Part shown: piece after piece, positions 8,237-16,774 of the stretch
How positions within the stretch are numbered: position 1 is the first letter of the stretch
Layout: every line of letters starts with the position of its first letter
Origin: UBA1351 sp963677625
Lineage (GTDB): Bacteria; Bacillota; Clostridia; Lachnospirales; Vallitaleaceae
Direction: 5' to 3'
Assembly: GCA_963677625.2 (NCBI GenBank)
Contig: CAXXSW010000001.1
Location: 62,001 to 126,000 of the forward strand
DNA: 64,000 bases
Made by a program: the position numbers and the translations under genes
The notes under the pieces: generated by a model
Seen by the model: only the letters and a program-made list of their open reading frames with translations
What the model was told of the DNA's origin: nothing
Databases searched by the model: none

Positions 8237-8737
8237 TTATTCGCTCTTAATATTATTCCTGTTCTGCTCTAAAACATCCAACTGAGAACGTAAGTAGTGA
8301 TTATACTGTTCAAACTGTTGATTACTCTTCATCAAAATCTCCTTGAGGACTTCTTGATTCTGAGCTAAAAGATTATCAACATATTCATAAGAGCCATTCG
8401 TTATTTCTTCAGCCGTGGCTCTTGCTTTATGCATCAATTCCTCTGCTTCCTTAATTGCTTGGGTCCTAATGGCATGTTCATCAATAAGTTTAGCCGCATG
8501 AGCTTTAGCCTCATCAACAATGGCACTAGCAGTTTGATTGGCCGTTTCAATCATCTTATCACGTTCATCAATAATTCGCTTAGAACGTTTAACCTCTTCC
8601 GGTAATTTCATACGTAGGTCTGCCATAAATTCATACAGAACCTCCATATCTACCATCACTTTACTTGAAAAAGGCAAAGATCCACATTCCTGCAAATAGC
8701 CTTCAATTTCATCTAACAATAACATAATGGAATCCAT
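8237..8737 (-). CDS. Coiled-coil protein of unknown function downstream of coaD
   Basis: The protein has 166 residues, no signal peptide and no membrane segment. Residues 45-150 are rich in Ala, Glu, Lys and Ile with heptad-like spacing (DEAKAHAAKLIDEHAIRTQ; KEAEELMHKARATAEE), so a long coiled coil is likely. Similar proteins in Clostridia are labelled as ATPase or V-type ATPase subunit H-like, but I see no P-loop or other catalytic motif, so the ATPase label is not supported. It follows coaD by three bases and is the last gene of the recG-rsmD-coaD operon. A DivIVA-like or ATP-synthase-b-like scaffold role is possible; function is unknown. Confidence 0.75.
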   Translation of the reverse strand: MDSIMLLLDEIEGYLQECGSLPFSSKVMVDMEVLYEFMADLRMKLPEEVKRSKRIIDERDKMIETANQTASAIVDEAKAHAAKLIDEHAIRTQAIKEAEELMHKARATAEEITNGSYEYVDNLLAQNQEVLKEILMKSNQQFEQYNHYLRSQLDVLEQNRNNIKSE

Positions 8738-8740
8738 CCA

Positions 8741-9235
8741 CTAACCCTCCTGACTTCGTCTCTCATTTTCCCTAACCATTAATTCCATAGTCTCGGTAGG
8801 CACCATTTTTGAAATATCTCCACCAAATTTCACCAGTTGCTTAACCATACTTGAACTGATATAGGCGTATTCATTTCTTGAAACCAAGAAGACGGTTTCT
8901 ACAGTGTCATTTAGCATATAATTAGTTTGAGCCAGTTGTAACTCATATTCAAAGTCAGATATAGCCCTAAAACCTCTAACAATAATATTGGCATGTTTAC
9001 TATCGACAAAATCAACCAACAAGCCAGTAAAGGGTTCGACAATAACATTATCTATGTGATTGGTCAGGCCCTTAAGGAGATCAACTCTTTGGTTTAAAGT
9101 CAAGTAAGGAATTTTATCAGGATTGTGAAGAACGCCAACAATGAGTACATCAACCAAGTTACTTGCTCGTTCAATGATATCCATATGTCCATTTGTCGCC
9201 GGGTCAAAACTACCTGGATATACACCAATTTTCAT
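8741..9235 (-). CDS. coaD: Phosphopantetheine adenylyltransferase
   Basis: CoaD carries out the fourth step of coenzyme A synthesis, joining ATP and 4'-phosphopantetheine to give dephospho-CoA. The 164-residue protein has YPGSFDPATNGHMDIIERA at the start, with the GSFDP and TNGH nucleotidyltransferase motifs. NIIVRGFRAISDFEYELQLA follows, and ISSSMVKQLVKFGGDISKMV is the C-terminal signature. It sits between rsmD (four bases upstream) and the coiled-coil gene, the order common in Firmicutes. Cytoplasmic. Confidence 0.97.
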   Translation of the reverse strand: MKIGVYPGSFDPATNGHMDIIERASNLVDVLIVGVLHNPDKIPYLTLNQRVDLLKGLTNHIDNVIVEPFTGLLVDFVDSKHANIIVRGFRAISDFEYELQLAQTNYMLNDTVETVFLVSRNEYAYISSSMVKQLVKFGGDISKMVPTETMELMVRENERRSQEG

Positions 9236-9239
9236 CTAG

Positions 9240-9791
9240 TCACCTCTTTTGTATAAATGTGAATTTATTAGTTTTAAAGATTTTTGTTTTATATATGCTA
9301 AGTCCTTGAAGGACACTGTCATTAATGTCTGTATCTTTGGAACTTTCAACAACTACAATACCATCTTGACTTAAAAGATTTACTTGGTCAATGATCATTA
9401 AGGCTTCCATCTCTAAGTTTTCATTATAAGGAGGATCCAAAAAAATCAAATCACACTTCATATCTTCATTTGCTAAATACTGTAGCATCTTCTTATAATC
9501 ATACATAAAAACTTTTGCTTTTTCAATAAGTTTCGTATGTTGTAAGTTATTTTTAATACAATCAATAGAATGTCTATACCGATCGCTAAAATATGCAAAG
9601 GTCGCTCCCCGGCTTAATGCTTCAATACCAAGACCTCCCGACCCTCCAAAAAGATCCAAAACAATTGCTCCTGGTATATAGCTGTTGATTATATTAAACA
9701 AGGTTTCTTTCGTTCTATCAGTAGTTGGTCTTACCTTAGAACTAGGTGCCTCCAACCGAAGACTTCTTGCACTGCCTGCTATTACCCTCAT
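9240..9791 (-). CDS. rsmD: 16S rRNA (guanine966-N2)-methyltransferase
   Basis: RsmD methylates guanine 966 of 16S rRNA using S-adenosylmethionine. The 183-residue protein starts MRVIAGSARSLRLEAP, typical of the family. Its AdoMet-binding loop is VLDLFGGSGGLGIEALSRGA (about 45-64), and the catalytic motif LIFLDPPYNEN lies near residue 117. It lies eight bases after recG and four bases before coaD, so it is part of one operon. Confidence 0.95.
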   Translation of the reverse strand: MRVIAGSARSLRLEAPSSKVRPTTDRTKETLFNIINSYIPGAIVLDLFGGSGGLGIEALSRGATFAYFSDRYRHSIDCIKNNLQHTKLIEKAKVFMYDYKKMLQYLANEDMKCDLIFLDPPYNENLEMEALMIIDQVNLLSQDGIVVVESSKDTDINDSVLQGLSIYKTKIFKTNKFTFIQKR

Positions 9792-9799
9792 AATTCCTC

Positions 9800-11836
9800 C
9801 TACAATCCAATATCTGAATCCAATTGATAATAAAAAAGATCTAGTTGTTTCTTAAGACCATCATCAATTTCATAATGATCAGATAGTTTTTTTGCGTATT
9901 CTAACAATTCCATATCCTCATACAAGTCCGCCACCTTAAAAAATGGCATACCAGACTGATGTGTACCAAATGCATCCCCAGGACCTCTCGTTTTTAAGTC
10001 ATATTCGGCAAGAGCGAATCCATCTTCATGATCTTTCAAAAACTTGAGTTTTTTCTTTGTGTCAGTATTTTTAGTATCCGTCACCAAAACACAATAGCTT
10101 TGTAGGTCTGATCGACCAACTCGTCCTCTTAACTGATGAAGTTGAGCCAGTCCAAAACGATCTGCATTTTCAATAACCATTAATGTAGCATTAGGTACAT
10201 TAACACCTACTTCAATAACAGTAGTCGATATTAGGACCTGGGTATCATAGGTTAAAAAGCGTCTAATAACATCCGTCTTTTCCTTGCCTTTCATACGCCC
10301 ATGAAGTTTCTCTATTACAATAGAATCTGGAAGCTCCTGTCGTAAGGCTTCATAATGTCCTTCCACAGACTTAAGCTTCTCCATATCGTCATTATCTTCA
10401 ACCATTGGACAGACCACATAGACATTATGCCCTGCTTCAACTTCCTTTATTATAAAATTATTAAGTCGTTCATGATAAGTAGAATTGACCAGATACGTCT
10501 CTATCTTCTTCCGTCCAGCTGGTAACTCATCCACAAGACTGATATCAAGGTCACCATAGACAATTAAGGCCAAGGTTCTAGGGATGGGTGTTGCACTCAT
10601 AACCAAAGTATGAGGGTAGCGCCCTTTATTGACTAGAGCCTCTCTCTGCATTACTCCGAAGCGGTGCTGCTCATCCGTTATCACTAAAGCAAGATCCGCA
10701 AAGTTAACCTTTTCTTGAATCAAAGCATGTGTCCCAACAATGATCTGAATCTTACCAATCTTAAGTTCTTCATAAATAGCCTCTTTTTGCTTCTTGCTAG
10801 TGGATCCAATCAATAATTCCACCTTAACTCCATAAGGCGAAACTTGCTTACATAAACTTTCATAGTGCTGCTTTGCAAGAACCTCAGTCGGAGCCATGAA
10901 GGCACCTTGAAATCCTGACAAGGCAGTATTCAAAAGGGCTATAGTCGCCAAAATAGTTTTCCCCGAGCCTACATCCCCCTGTACCAATCTGGTCATGGTA
11001 AAGTTTCCTCTAAAATCTTGGAATATATCATCTAGGGCACTTGATTGGGCACCAGTCAAGCGAAATGGCAGCTGTGCTATAAAAGCATTGACTCCTGTAT
11101 GCTTGCTCATCTTAAAAGCGTTCTCACTTTTTCTGACCTGTTCCTTAATTCCTTTCATCGCCATCTGAAACAAAAAGAATTCATCAAAAGCCAAACGTCT
11201 TCTGGCTATGACAAGATTTTCTTTTGTCAGTGGATAATGAATTTTTTCATAAGCAAAAGAGAGACTGGCTAGATTAACTTCCTTTCGAACATGATCTGGT
11301 AAATAGTCATCAATATCGTATTTCATCATTTCCAGTGTTTGATCTACATAAGAACTTAGTTGACTTTGCTTTAGGCTTTTTGATAAAGGATAGATTGGCT
11401 TTAACTGAATCTTTTTAAGTTTCTCATATTCTTCTTCTTTAATGATCTTAGGTGCTGCAATCATAGAACGGTTGTTCTTAATGATATATTTACCTTTGAT
11501 AATTATTTCATCACCTTGGTTAAGCATCTTTTTTATGTAGGGTTGATTAAAAAACATTAACTTTATACGTCCAGAAGTATCAGCTAAGAAACATTGAACG
11601 ATAACCCTTCCACTAAACCTACTAATGGTTACTGATGATGCTATCCTACCCTTTATATAATAAACCTGATTCTGAATCAATTGATTAATTGGTGTAATAG
11701 CGCCTACAGATTCATAGTTTCTCGGATAATAATGTAACATATCACACACTCTATAAATACCTAATTGATTTAGGATATCTCGAGATTTCGGTCCCACTTT
11801 TTTTAGTTTGATAATATCGTTTAATAAAGGGTTCAT
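9800..11836 (-). CDS. recG: ATP-dependent DNA helicase RecG
   Basis: RecG remodels stalled replication forks and branch-migrates Holliday junctions. The 678-residue protein has the expected order. An N-terminal helix-hairpin-like and OB wedge domain covers about 1-150. A helicase core follows, with Walker A GDVGSGKT (about 290), the DEQH box in ITDEQHRFGVMQ (about 390) and the SATPIPRTL motif. The C-terminal helicase half carries HGRMKGKEK and QLRGRVGRS. It is the first gene of the operon with rsmD, coaD and the coiled-coil gene. GGAG precedes the ATG at 11836. Confidence 0.97.
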   Translation of the reverse strand: MNPLLNDIIKLKKVGPKSRDILNQLGIYRVCDMLHYYPRNYESVGAITPINQLIQNQVYYIKGRIASSVTISRFSGRVIVQCFLADTSGRIKLMFFNQPYIKKMLNQGDEIIIKGKYIIKNNRSMIAAPKIIKEEEYEKLKKIQLKPIYPLSKSLKQSQLSSYVDQTLEMMKYDIDDYLPDHVRKEVNLASLSFAYEKIHYPLTKENLVIARRRLAFDEFFLFQMAMKGIKEQVRKSENAFKMSKHTGVNAFIAQLPFRLTGAQSSALDDIFQDFRGNFTMTRLVQGDVGSGKTILATIALLNTALSGFQGAFMAPTEVLAKQHYESLCKQVSPYGVKVELLIGSTSKKQKEAIYEELKIGKIQIIVGTHALIQEKVNFADLALVITDEQHRFGVMQREALVNKGRYPHTLVMSATPIPRTLALIVYGDLDISLVDELPAGRKKIETYLVNSTYHERLNNFIIKEVEAGHNVYVVCPMVEDNDDMEKLKSVEGHYEALRQELPDSIVIEKLHGRMKGKEKTDVIRRFLTYDTQVLISTTVIEVGVNVPNATLMVIENADRFGLAQLHQLRGRVGRSDLQSYCVLVTDTKNTDTKKKLKFLKDHEDGFALAEYDLKTRGPGDAFGTHQSGMPFFKVADLYEDMELLEYAKKLSDHYEIDDGLKKQLDLFYYQLDSDIGL

Positions 11837-11942
11837 AGTATACTCCGCTTTTTATTGTATAACTGAAGTTAAGGTATATTATAACAACTTTATAAGAAAC
11901 AAGAAAGTCAAAATAGTAAAATAGCATAGGAGATATCCAAAT

Positions 11943-11981
11943 AATAATAAAGACTGCCAATGACTAAGTCAAGGGCAGTCT
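11943..11981 (-). terminator. Terminator after the Asp23-FakA operon
   Basis: A hairpin pairs AGACTGCC (11951-11958) with GGGCAGTCT (11973-11981), followed on the minus strand by TTTATTATTATT. It lies between the fakA-like stop and recG, so recG should have its own promoter in 11837-11942, where I could not assign clear boxes. Confidence 0.75.
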
Positions 11982-12015
11982 ATTAAACATATGGTTTAGT
12001 TTGACTTATTAATAT

Positions 12016-13701
12016 CTATTCTACTGAAATGATGAAATAATATAAGGGTTGACCACCGTAGTGAATTTCTACTTCTGCATCCTCATATTTATCTTCAATG
12101 TAGTCCGAAAGTTCTTTAGCACCTTCTTCAGTCATATCTTCACCATAGTAGATTGTTACAAGTTCAGAATCCGTATCAACGATATGATCAAGGAGCTTAT
12201 AAGTTGCTTGCTTCAGATCTGGATCTACCGCTTTAATACCATCATCAGCAATACCAAGAATATCTCCTTCTTTGATCTCCATGGAATCAATACTGGTATC
12301 TCTAACTGCAAAGGTAATCTGTCCAGTTTTCACATCATCAAGAGCCTCTGTCATAGCCTCTATATTCTCTTCAACACTTACACCTGCATCAAATGAAATG
12401 AGGGCAGTTACACCTTGCGGTGCTGTCTTTGATGGAATAACATGAACATTCTTATCTTCAACCAAATCACAAACTTGACTAGCTGCTAAGATAATATTCT
12501 TGTTATTTGGGAAGATATATATGTCTTCTGCATTAATGGTCTCAACTGCCTTCAAAAAATCTTCTGTACTAGGATTCATAGTTTGACCACCTGTTACAAC
12601 ATGGTCGACACCAAGACTTTCAAAAATTTTATTCATACCTTCTCCCACAGACACTGCGACGAAAGCATGATCTTTCTTTGGTAACTCCTTAGTTACAGGT
12701 TTTTGACTTGTTGTTTCGTGGATTTCAGATTCAGTTACAAGACGGTTGGCATGCTGAATACGCATATTATCAACTTTTATGTTCTGAAGTTGTCCGATGG
12801 TTAAGCCATGTTGCATAGCAAGACCTGGGTCATTCGTATGAACATGGATTTTGATCAAATCTTCATCCGCTACAGATACGATAGAATCCCCAATGGTTTC
12901 AAGAAAGCGTTTCAAGGTTTCAGCATGTTCAACATTTTCTTCATAAGTATTTCTATCACCTGTATCAATGATAAATTCAGTACAGTAACCAAATTTAATA
13001 TCCTCATCAGCATGAACAATAGCAACTTTGATGTTTTCTTCATCATTTGTAAGATTATCTTCGATTTCAAGAGTTACATCTGTACCATTTTCAAGAGCCA
13101 TAAGAGCACCTTTCAACACATATAAAAGACCTTGACCACCGGCGTCAACGACACCTGCCTCCTTTAGAACAGGAAGCATATCCGGTGTACGGTCCAAGAC
13201 TTCCTTCCCATGACCAATAACGATTCTAAGAGCTTCTAAAATGTCCTTAGTTTCTTCACAGATTTCAACTGCCTTATCAGCCATTCCTCTTGCAACGGTT
13301 AATATAGTCCCTTCCTTAGGTTTCATAACAGCTTTATAAGCTGTATCAGCCCCACGGACCATAGCATCAGCTAATATTTTAGTATTTAATTCTTCATACT
13401 CTGCGATTTCTTTAGCAAAACCCCTAAAGATTTGAGATAATATGACACCTGAATTTCCTCTAGCACCTCTTAGTGATCCCGAGGAAATTGCTTTTGAAAT
13501 TGCTTTCATATCTGAACCATTAGTCTTCTCAACTTCTCTGGCTGCCGCAAGAATAGTAAGGGTCATATTGGTTCCAGTATCCCCATCTGGAACAGGAAAT
13601 ACATTTAACTCATCTACATATTTTTTCTTCGATTCTAAAAATTTAGCACCAGCAATAAACATATTCTTTAGAATATTCGAATTTATTGTTTCAATAGTCA
13701 C
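12016..13701 (-). CDS. fakA: DAK2-domain fatty acid kinase catalytic subunit (FakA/YloV)
   Basis: This 561-residue cytoplasmic protein matches the FakA/YloV family. An N-terminal DAK2 (dihydroxyacetone kinase L-like) domain carries NVFPVPDGDTGTNMTLTI (about 33-50), whose aspartates bind ATP-magnesium, and GSLRGARGNSGVILSQI (about 71-87). A central domain carries IKIHVHTNDPG, and a C-terminal DegV-like half ends in an acidic stretch. FakA phosphorylates exogenous fatty acids bound to FakB (DegV) partners; no FakB is in the window. The start is a GTG at 13701 after GGAGG. It lies 21 bp behind the Asp23 gene, the standard yloU-yloV pairing. Confidence 0.92.
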   Translation of the reverse strand: MTIETINSNILKNMFIAGAKFLESKKKYVDELNVFPVPDGDTGTNMTLTILAAAREVEKTNGSDMKAISKAISSGSLRGARGNSGVILSQIFRGFAKEIAEYEELNTKILADAMVRGADTAYKAVMKPKEGTILTVARGMADKAVEICEETKDILEALRIVIGHGKEVLDRTPDMLPVLKEAGVVDAGGQGLLYVLKGALMALENGTDVTLEIEDNLTNDEENIKVAIVHADEDIKFGYCTEFIIDTGDRNTYEENVEHAETLKRFLETIGDSIVSVADEDLIKIHVHTNDPGLAMQHGLTIGQLQNIKVDNMRIQHANRLVTESEIHETTSQKPVTKELPKKDHAFVAVSVGEGMNKIFESLGVDHVVTGGQTMNPSTEDFLKAVETINAEDIYIFPNNKNIILAASQVCDLVEDKNVHVIPSKTAPQGVTALISFDAGVSVEENIEAMTEALDDVKTGQITFAVRDTSIDSMEIKEGDILGIADDGIKAVDPDLKQATYKLLDHIVDTDSELVTIYYGEDMTEEGAKELSDYIEDKYEDAEVEIHYGGQPLYYFIISVE

Positions 13702-13722
13702 TGGTAATCCTCCTTCAGTTAC

Positions 13723-14079
13723 TTATTCGTCTACTCGAACGCCTTCTACAAAAACGTCAATGTGTGAAACTTCCATTCCCGAAAAAGTTTCAAGCTTATA
13801 TTTCACCGTGCTGATTAGAGTATCAGTAACAGCTTGTATGTTCACACCATATTCAATAATAATGTGAAAATCAATAGTAATAACATTATCTACAACTTGC
13901 AGATTAATACCTTTCGTAAGACTGTCCCTCTTAAGAAGTCTTGTAAGTCCAGTTGAAAGGTTTACCATAGCCATCCCTACGATTCCGTAGCATTCAACAG
14001 CAGATAATCCAGCGACTTTAGCTAATACTTCGTTTTCTATAATAATTTCGCCTAGCTCATTTCCCATTTTTCCAATCAT
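13723..14079 (-). CDS. Asp23/Gls24 family envelope stress protein (YloU)
   Basis: This 118-residue protein belongs to the Asp23/Gls24 family of abundant alkaline-shock or envelope-associated proteins. It shows the family start NELGEIIIENEVLAKVAGL, the GIVGMA motif and the C-terminal KLETFSGMEVSHIDVFVEGV region. There is no signal peptide, so it is cytoplasmic or membrane-peripheral. It is the first gene of the operon with fakA and has a good promoter at 14114-14141 and GGAGG before the ATG. Its exact role is unknown; the link with FakA is a widespread gene pairing. Confidence 0.9.
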   Translation of the reverse strand: MIGKMGNELGEIIIENEVLAKVAGLSAVECYGIVGMAMVNLSTGLTRLLKRDSLTKGINLQVVDNVITIDFHIIIEYGVNIQAVTDTLISTVKYKLETFSGMEVSHIDVFVEGVRVDE

Positions 14080-14113
14080 GGTTAAGCCTCCTTCTTGGAT
14101 TTATTGCCTATTC

Positions 14114-14141
14114 ATTATATCATCTTTTCTCTCGATTTCAA
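14114..14141 (-). promoter_or_regulatory. Sigma-A promoter for Asp23-fakA
   Basis: On the minus strand TTGAAA (14136-14141), 16 bp and TATAAT (14114-14119), 35 bp before the Asp23 start. Confidence 0.7.
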
Positions 14142-14181
14142 ACGAAATTTGTGTTTTTTTCACTTTCTATAAAATTAGTCC

Positions 14182-14210
14182 TTGCAATTTGAGTCAAGTT
14201 TTATTATAAT
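14182..14210 (+). promoter_or_regulatory. Sigma-A promoter for rpmB
   Basis: TTGCAA (14182-14187), 17 bp and TATAAT (14205-14210), 46 bp before the rpmB GTG. Confidence 0.7.
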
Positions 14211-14255
14211 TGGATTGTTGTATTGATATAAGACATATATAAGGAGGTGTATCGC

Positions 14256-14441
14256 GTGGCTAAATGTGCAGTATGCGATAAAGGAGTACACTTCGGTATT
14301 CAAGTAAGCCATTCTCATAGAAGAAATAATAAGCAATGGAAGCCAAACATTAGAACTGTGAAAGCTGTCGTTGACGGCAGAGTTCAAAAGCTTAATGTAT
14401 GTGCCAAATGCTTACGTTCAGGTAAAGTTGAAAGAGCTTAA
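14256..14441 (+). CDS. rpmB: 50S ribosomal protein L28
   Basis: L28 is a structural protein of the large ribosomal subunit. The 61-residue product reads MAKCAVCDKGVHFGIQVSHS at the start and has VCAKCLRSGKVERA at the end. The two CxxC pairs (about 4-7 and 52-55) make a zinc ribbon. I chose the GTG at 14256 because AAGGAGGTG lies eight bases upstream and MAK is the family start; an upstream GTG at 14247 overlaps that ribosome binding site. It is monocistronic, with its own promoter and terminator. Confidence 0.96.
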   Translation: MAKCAVCDKGVHFGIQVSHSHRRNNKQWKPNIRTVKAVVDGRVQKLNVCAKCLRSGKVERA

Positions 14442-14482
14442 ATCGAACAGGTTGTACTTAATACGGTTATCAAGTAAATAAC

Positions 14483-14535
14483 GGTCTCAGCAATCAGTAT
14501 AAAAACTTATGGTGATTGTTGAGGCTGTTTTTTAT
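14483..14535 (+). terminator. Terminator after rpmB
   Basis: A hairpin pairs CTCAGCAATCA (14486-14496) with TGATTGTTGAG (14513-14523), with GGT/GCT continuing the stem, followed by a run of T from about 14528. Confidence 0.8.
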
Positions 14536-14570
14536 TACCCAAATCTAAATACAAACTTTTGTAATAGAAT

Positions 14571-14600
14571 AAAAAAAGAACCTCATATTTTTTGAGGTTC
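14571..14600 (-). terminator. Terminator overlapping the thiN stop
   Basis: GAACCTCA (14578-14585) pairs with TGAGGTTC (14593-14600). On the minus strand the hairpin is followed by seven T (14571-14577). The thiN stop codon lies inside the hairpin. It ends the long priA-to-thiN gene chain. Confidence 0.85.
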
Positions 14601-15245
14601 GTCATCGGATTGGGTAATTAGGAGCTTTCCTTTTGATATGCCTATATAATAGTCACCTTCTATCTCATTACTGACTCCTAGGCTGTTATAGGGCGATAAT
14701 TTGGCATCATATAGGTTATACTTAAGGCCAGAGGTTTGAGTAATACAAGTTTCAGTTACAGGGATTAGAGATATATATTTATAAGTGGACGCAACTCCCC
14801 TGACCTCTATTGGTCCTTCATAAAATCGAATTTTATTATATCTATCAATATAAGTGATTTTGCACTCTTTTATATATTGAAATGGAACCATCAGATTGGC
14901 AAAAGTATGATCAATTCTTGTACCAAATCCTCCCAAAATAGTGATTTCTTGATAGTTTTTCCCTATAAGCTCTTCAATAGCACCATGGGTATCTGTTAAA
15001 TCTTTTTCAGGATCTAAAACTTTATGTTCAATCCCTGAATCAAACAAACAGTCTCTTTTTTTTGCGTCCAATGTATCAAAGTCGCCATAGATAAGATCCA
15101 TAGGCACTTCAGCTTCTAAGGCAGTACTACATCCACCATCAACACCAACAATATAACTACCCTGATTACGTTTATAATATGAACGTAAAAAATCAAGATC
15201 AATGGCTCCGCCTGTAATGATCAAAGCTTTATTTATCTCACTCAT
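14583..15245 (-). CDS. thiN: Thiamine diphosphokinase
   Basis: ThiN transfers pyrophosphate from ATP to thiamine to give thiamine diphosphate. The 220-residue protein has VGVDGGCSTALEAEVP (about 34-49), LIYGDFDTLDAKKRD with the DFD motif, DPEKDLTDTHGAIE and LGGFGTRIDHTFANL, all conserved in the family. The start at 15245 overlaps the rpe stop by eight bases, so translation is coupled. It ends the prkC/rsgA/rpe/thiN chain typical of Firmicutes. Cytoplasmic. Confidence 0.95.
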   Translation of the reverse strand: MSEINKALIITGGAIDLDFLRSYYKRNQGSYIVGVDGGCSTALEAEVPMDLIYGDFDTLDAKKRDCLFDSGIEHKVLDPEKDLTDTHGAIEELIGKNYQEITILGGFGTRIDHTFANLMVPFQYIKECKITYIDRYNKIRFYEGPIEVRGVASTYKYISLIPVTETCITQTSGLKYNLYDAKLSPYNSLGVSNEIEGDYYIGISKGKLLITQSDDEPQKI

Positions 15246-15894
15246 CTCCTACTGCCTTAAAGGCTCTTATTCTAGCGGGAACGTCCTCAGCACCAAATAC
15301 TGCTGATCCAGCCACAACAACATCTACGCCGGCTTCTAAGACCTCTTTAAGATTGCTAAGACTTACACCACCATCTATCTGGATATCAAAATTCAAACTT
15401 TTATTTTTTCTTATTTCCTTAAGCTCTTTGATTTTATCTATCATTGCAGGTATAAATGACTGACCTCCGAATCCAGGATTAACAGTCATAAGAAGGACCA
15501 TATCAATGTCTTCTAAAACATATTCAAGTGTATCTAAAGATGTTGCCGGATTAAGGGCTACACCTGTCTTTATGCCATGACTTTTAATCAATTGCAGTGT
15601 CCTATGAAGATGAACTGTAGCTTCTTGATGTACAGTGATTATATCAGCACCTGCATCAACAAAGTCCTTTACAAAACGTTCCGGTTGTTCAATCATAAGA
15701 TGTACGTCAAAAACTTTATCTGTAACTTTTCGAATAGCTTTTATGATTGGTGGTCCAAGAGTAATATTGGGTACATACTTGCCATCCATAACATCAATAT
15801 GTATATAATCACATCCTGCATCACTAACTAATTCTATTTCCGCGCCAAGCTTAGAAAAATCTGCTGATAAGATTGATGGTGCCAATTTAAACAT
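15238..15894 (-). CDS. rpe: Ribulose-phosphate 3-epimerase
   Basis: Rpe interconverts ribulose 5-phosphate and xylulose 5-phosphate in the pentose phosphate pathway. The 218-residue TIM-barrel protein has LAPSILSADFSKLGAEI at the start. It also has HIDVMDGKYVPNITLGP with the metal ligands, MTVNPGFGGQSFIPAMI and the phosphate-binding IDGGVSLSN. Start at 15894 follows AAGGAGA. It sits two bases after the rsgA stop and overlaps thiN. Confidence 0.97.
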   Translation of the reverse strand: MFKLAPSILSADFSKLGAEIELVSDAGCDYIHIDVMDGKYVPNITLGPPIIKAIRKVTDKVFDVHLMIEQPERFVKDFVDAGADIITVHQEATVHLHRTLQLIKSHGIKTGVALNPATSLDTLEYVLEDIDMVLLMTVNPGFGGQSFIPAMIDKIKELKEIRKNKSLNFDIQIDGGVSLSNLKEVLEAGVDVVVAGSAVFGAEDVPARIRAFKAVGDE

Positions 15895-15895
15895 T

Positions 15896-16774
15896 TTAAT
15901 ATCTCCTTATATCTTTAAGTTCTTCATATATATGCAAATAGCTTTCATATCTACTTTTACTAATTTTCCCTGTTTCCAGAGCCTTCTTGATTCCACATTT
16001 TGGTTCATTTACATGATTACAACCTCTGAACTTACATTCAGGCTCAAATGTTTCAAATTCAATAAAATAATTTTTCAATTCATCTTCCCTGAGTTCATTC
16101 AGTTGCAAAGAAGAAAAACCTGGAGTATCTACTACATAGGAGTGAGTATCCATAGGAATGAGATTCGCATGACGGGTTGTATGCTTACCACGCTTAATCT
16201 TGTCACTGACCTGTCCTGTTTCCATATACGTATGTTCTTGGATTAAGTTTATGATAGAGGACTTCCCTACACCTGATGGGCCTGCAAATACGGTTGTCTT
16301 ACCTTTCAATAAGCCTTCAATTTCAACAAAACTATCATCCTCTTGAGCACTAATGGCCATGGTTTTATATCCAGCCATTCGATAGATATCAATCAAGTCC
16401 TTAATTTCCCTATCATCAATCAAATCAGATTTATTAAAACAGACTAGGGCTTCAATATCATTCATAGCAACTGCTACTAGAAAACGATCTAAAAGGTTTA
16501 AATTAGGCTCAGGATGACTAAGAGAAAAAACAATAAATGCCTGATCAACATTAGATACAGTGGGTCTTACCAGAGAGTTCTTTCGAGCTAGTATTTCAAC
16601 AACATTCCCTTCCATATCTCCTTCGTGAGTGATATCAATAACGACATCATCACCAATCAATGGCTTCATGTTCTTATTCCTAAATATTCCTTTCGCCCTA
16701 CATTCAAAGATGCCCTTATCAGGAACATCTACATAATAAAATCCAGCAATACCTTTTACAATTTTTCCAGTCAT
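15896..16774 (-). CDS. rsgA: Ribosome small subunit-dependent GTPase A
   Basis: RsgA is a circularly permuted GTPase that checks late 30S ribosome maturation. The 292-residue protein has an N-terminal OB fold (about 1-65). The G-motifs are then in permuted order: CFNKSDL (G4, about 117), FAGPSGVGKSSIINLI (G1, about 169) and VVDTPGFSS (G3, about 215). A C-terminal zinc site follows (CKFRGCNH...CGIKKAL). Start and the prkC stop overlap by one base (TAATG), giving coupled translation with the kinase gene. Confidence 0.96.
   Translation of the reverse strand: MTGKIVKGIAGFYYVDVPDKGIFECRAKGIFRNKNMKPLIGDDVVIDITHEGDMEGNVVEILARKNSLVRPTVSNVDQAFIVFSLSHPEPNLNLLDRFLVAVAMNDIEALVCFNKSDLIDDREIKDLIDIYRMAGYKTMAISAQEDDSFVEIEGLLKGKTTVFAGPSGVGKSSIINLIQEHTYMETGQVSDKIKRGKHTTRHANLIPMDTHSYVVDTPGFSSLQLNELREDELKNYFIEFETFEPECKFRGCNHVNEPKCGIKKALETGKISKSRYESYLHIYEELKDIRRY

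Noticed and set aside
12049..13867. Several open frames on the plus strand opposite the fakA-like and Asp23 genes
   Set aside because: They are antisense shadows with no domain marks; the minus-strand genes explain the region.
14175..14387. Reading frame on the minus strand opposite rpmB
   Set aside because: It is antisense to a clear ribosomal protein gene, has no family resemblance and no ribosome binding site.
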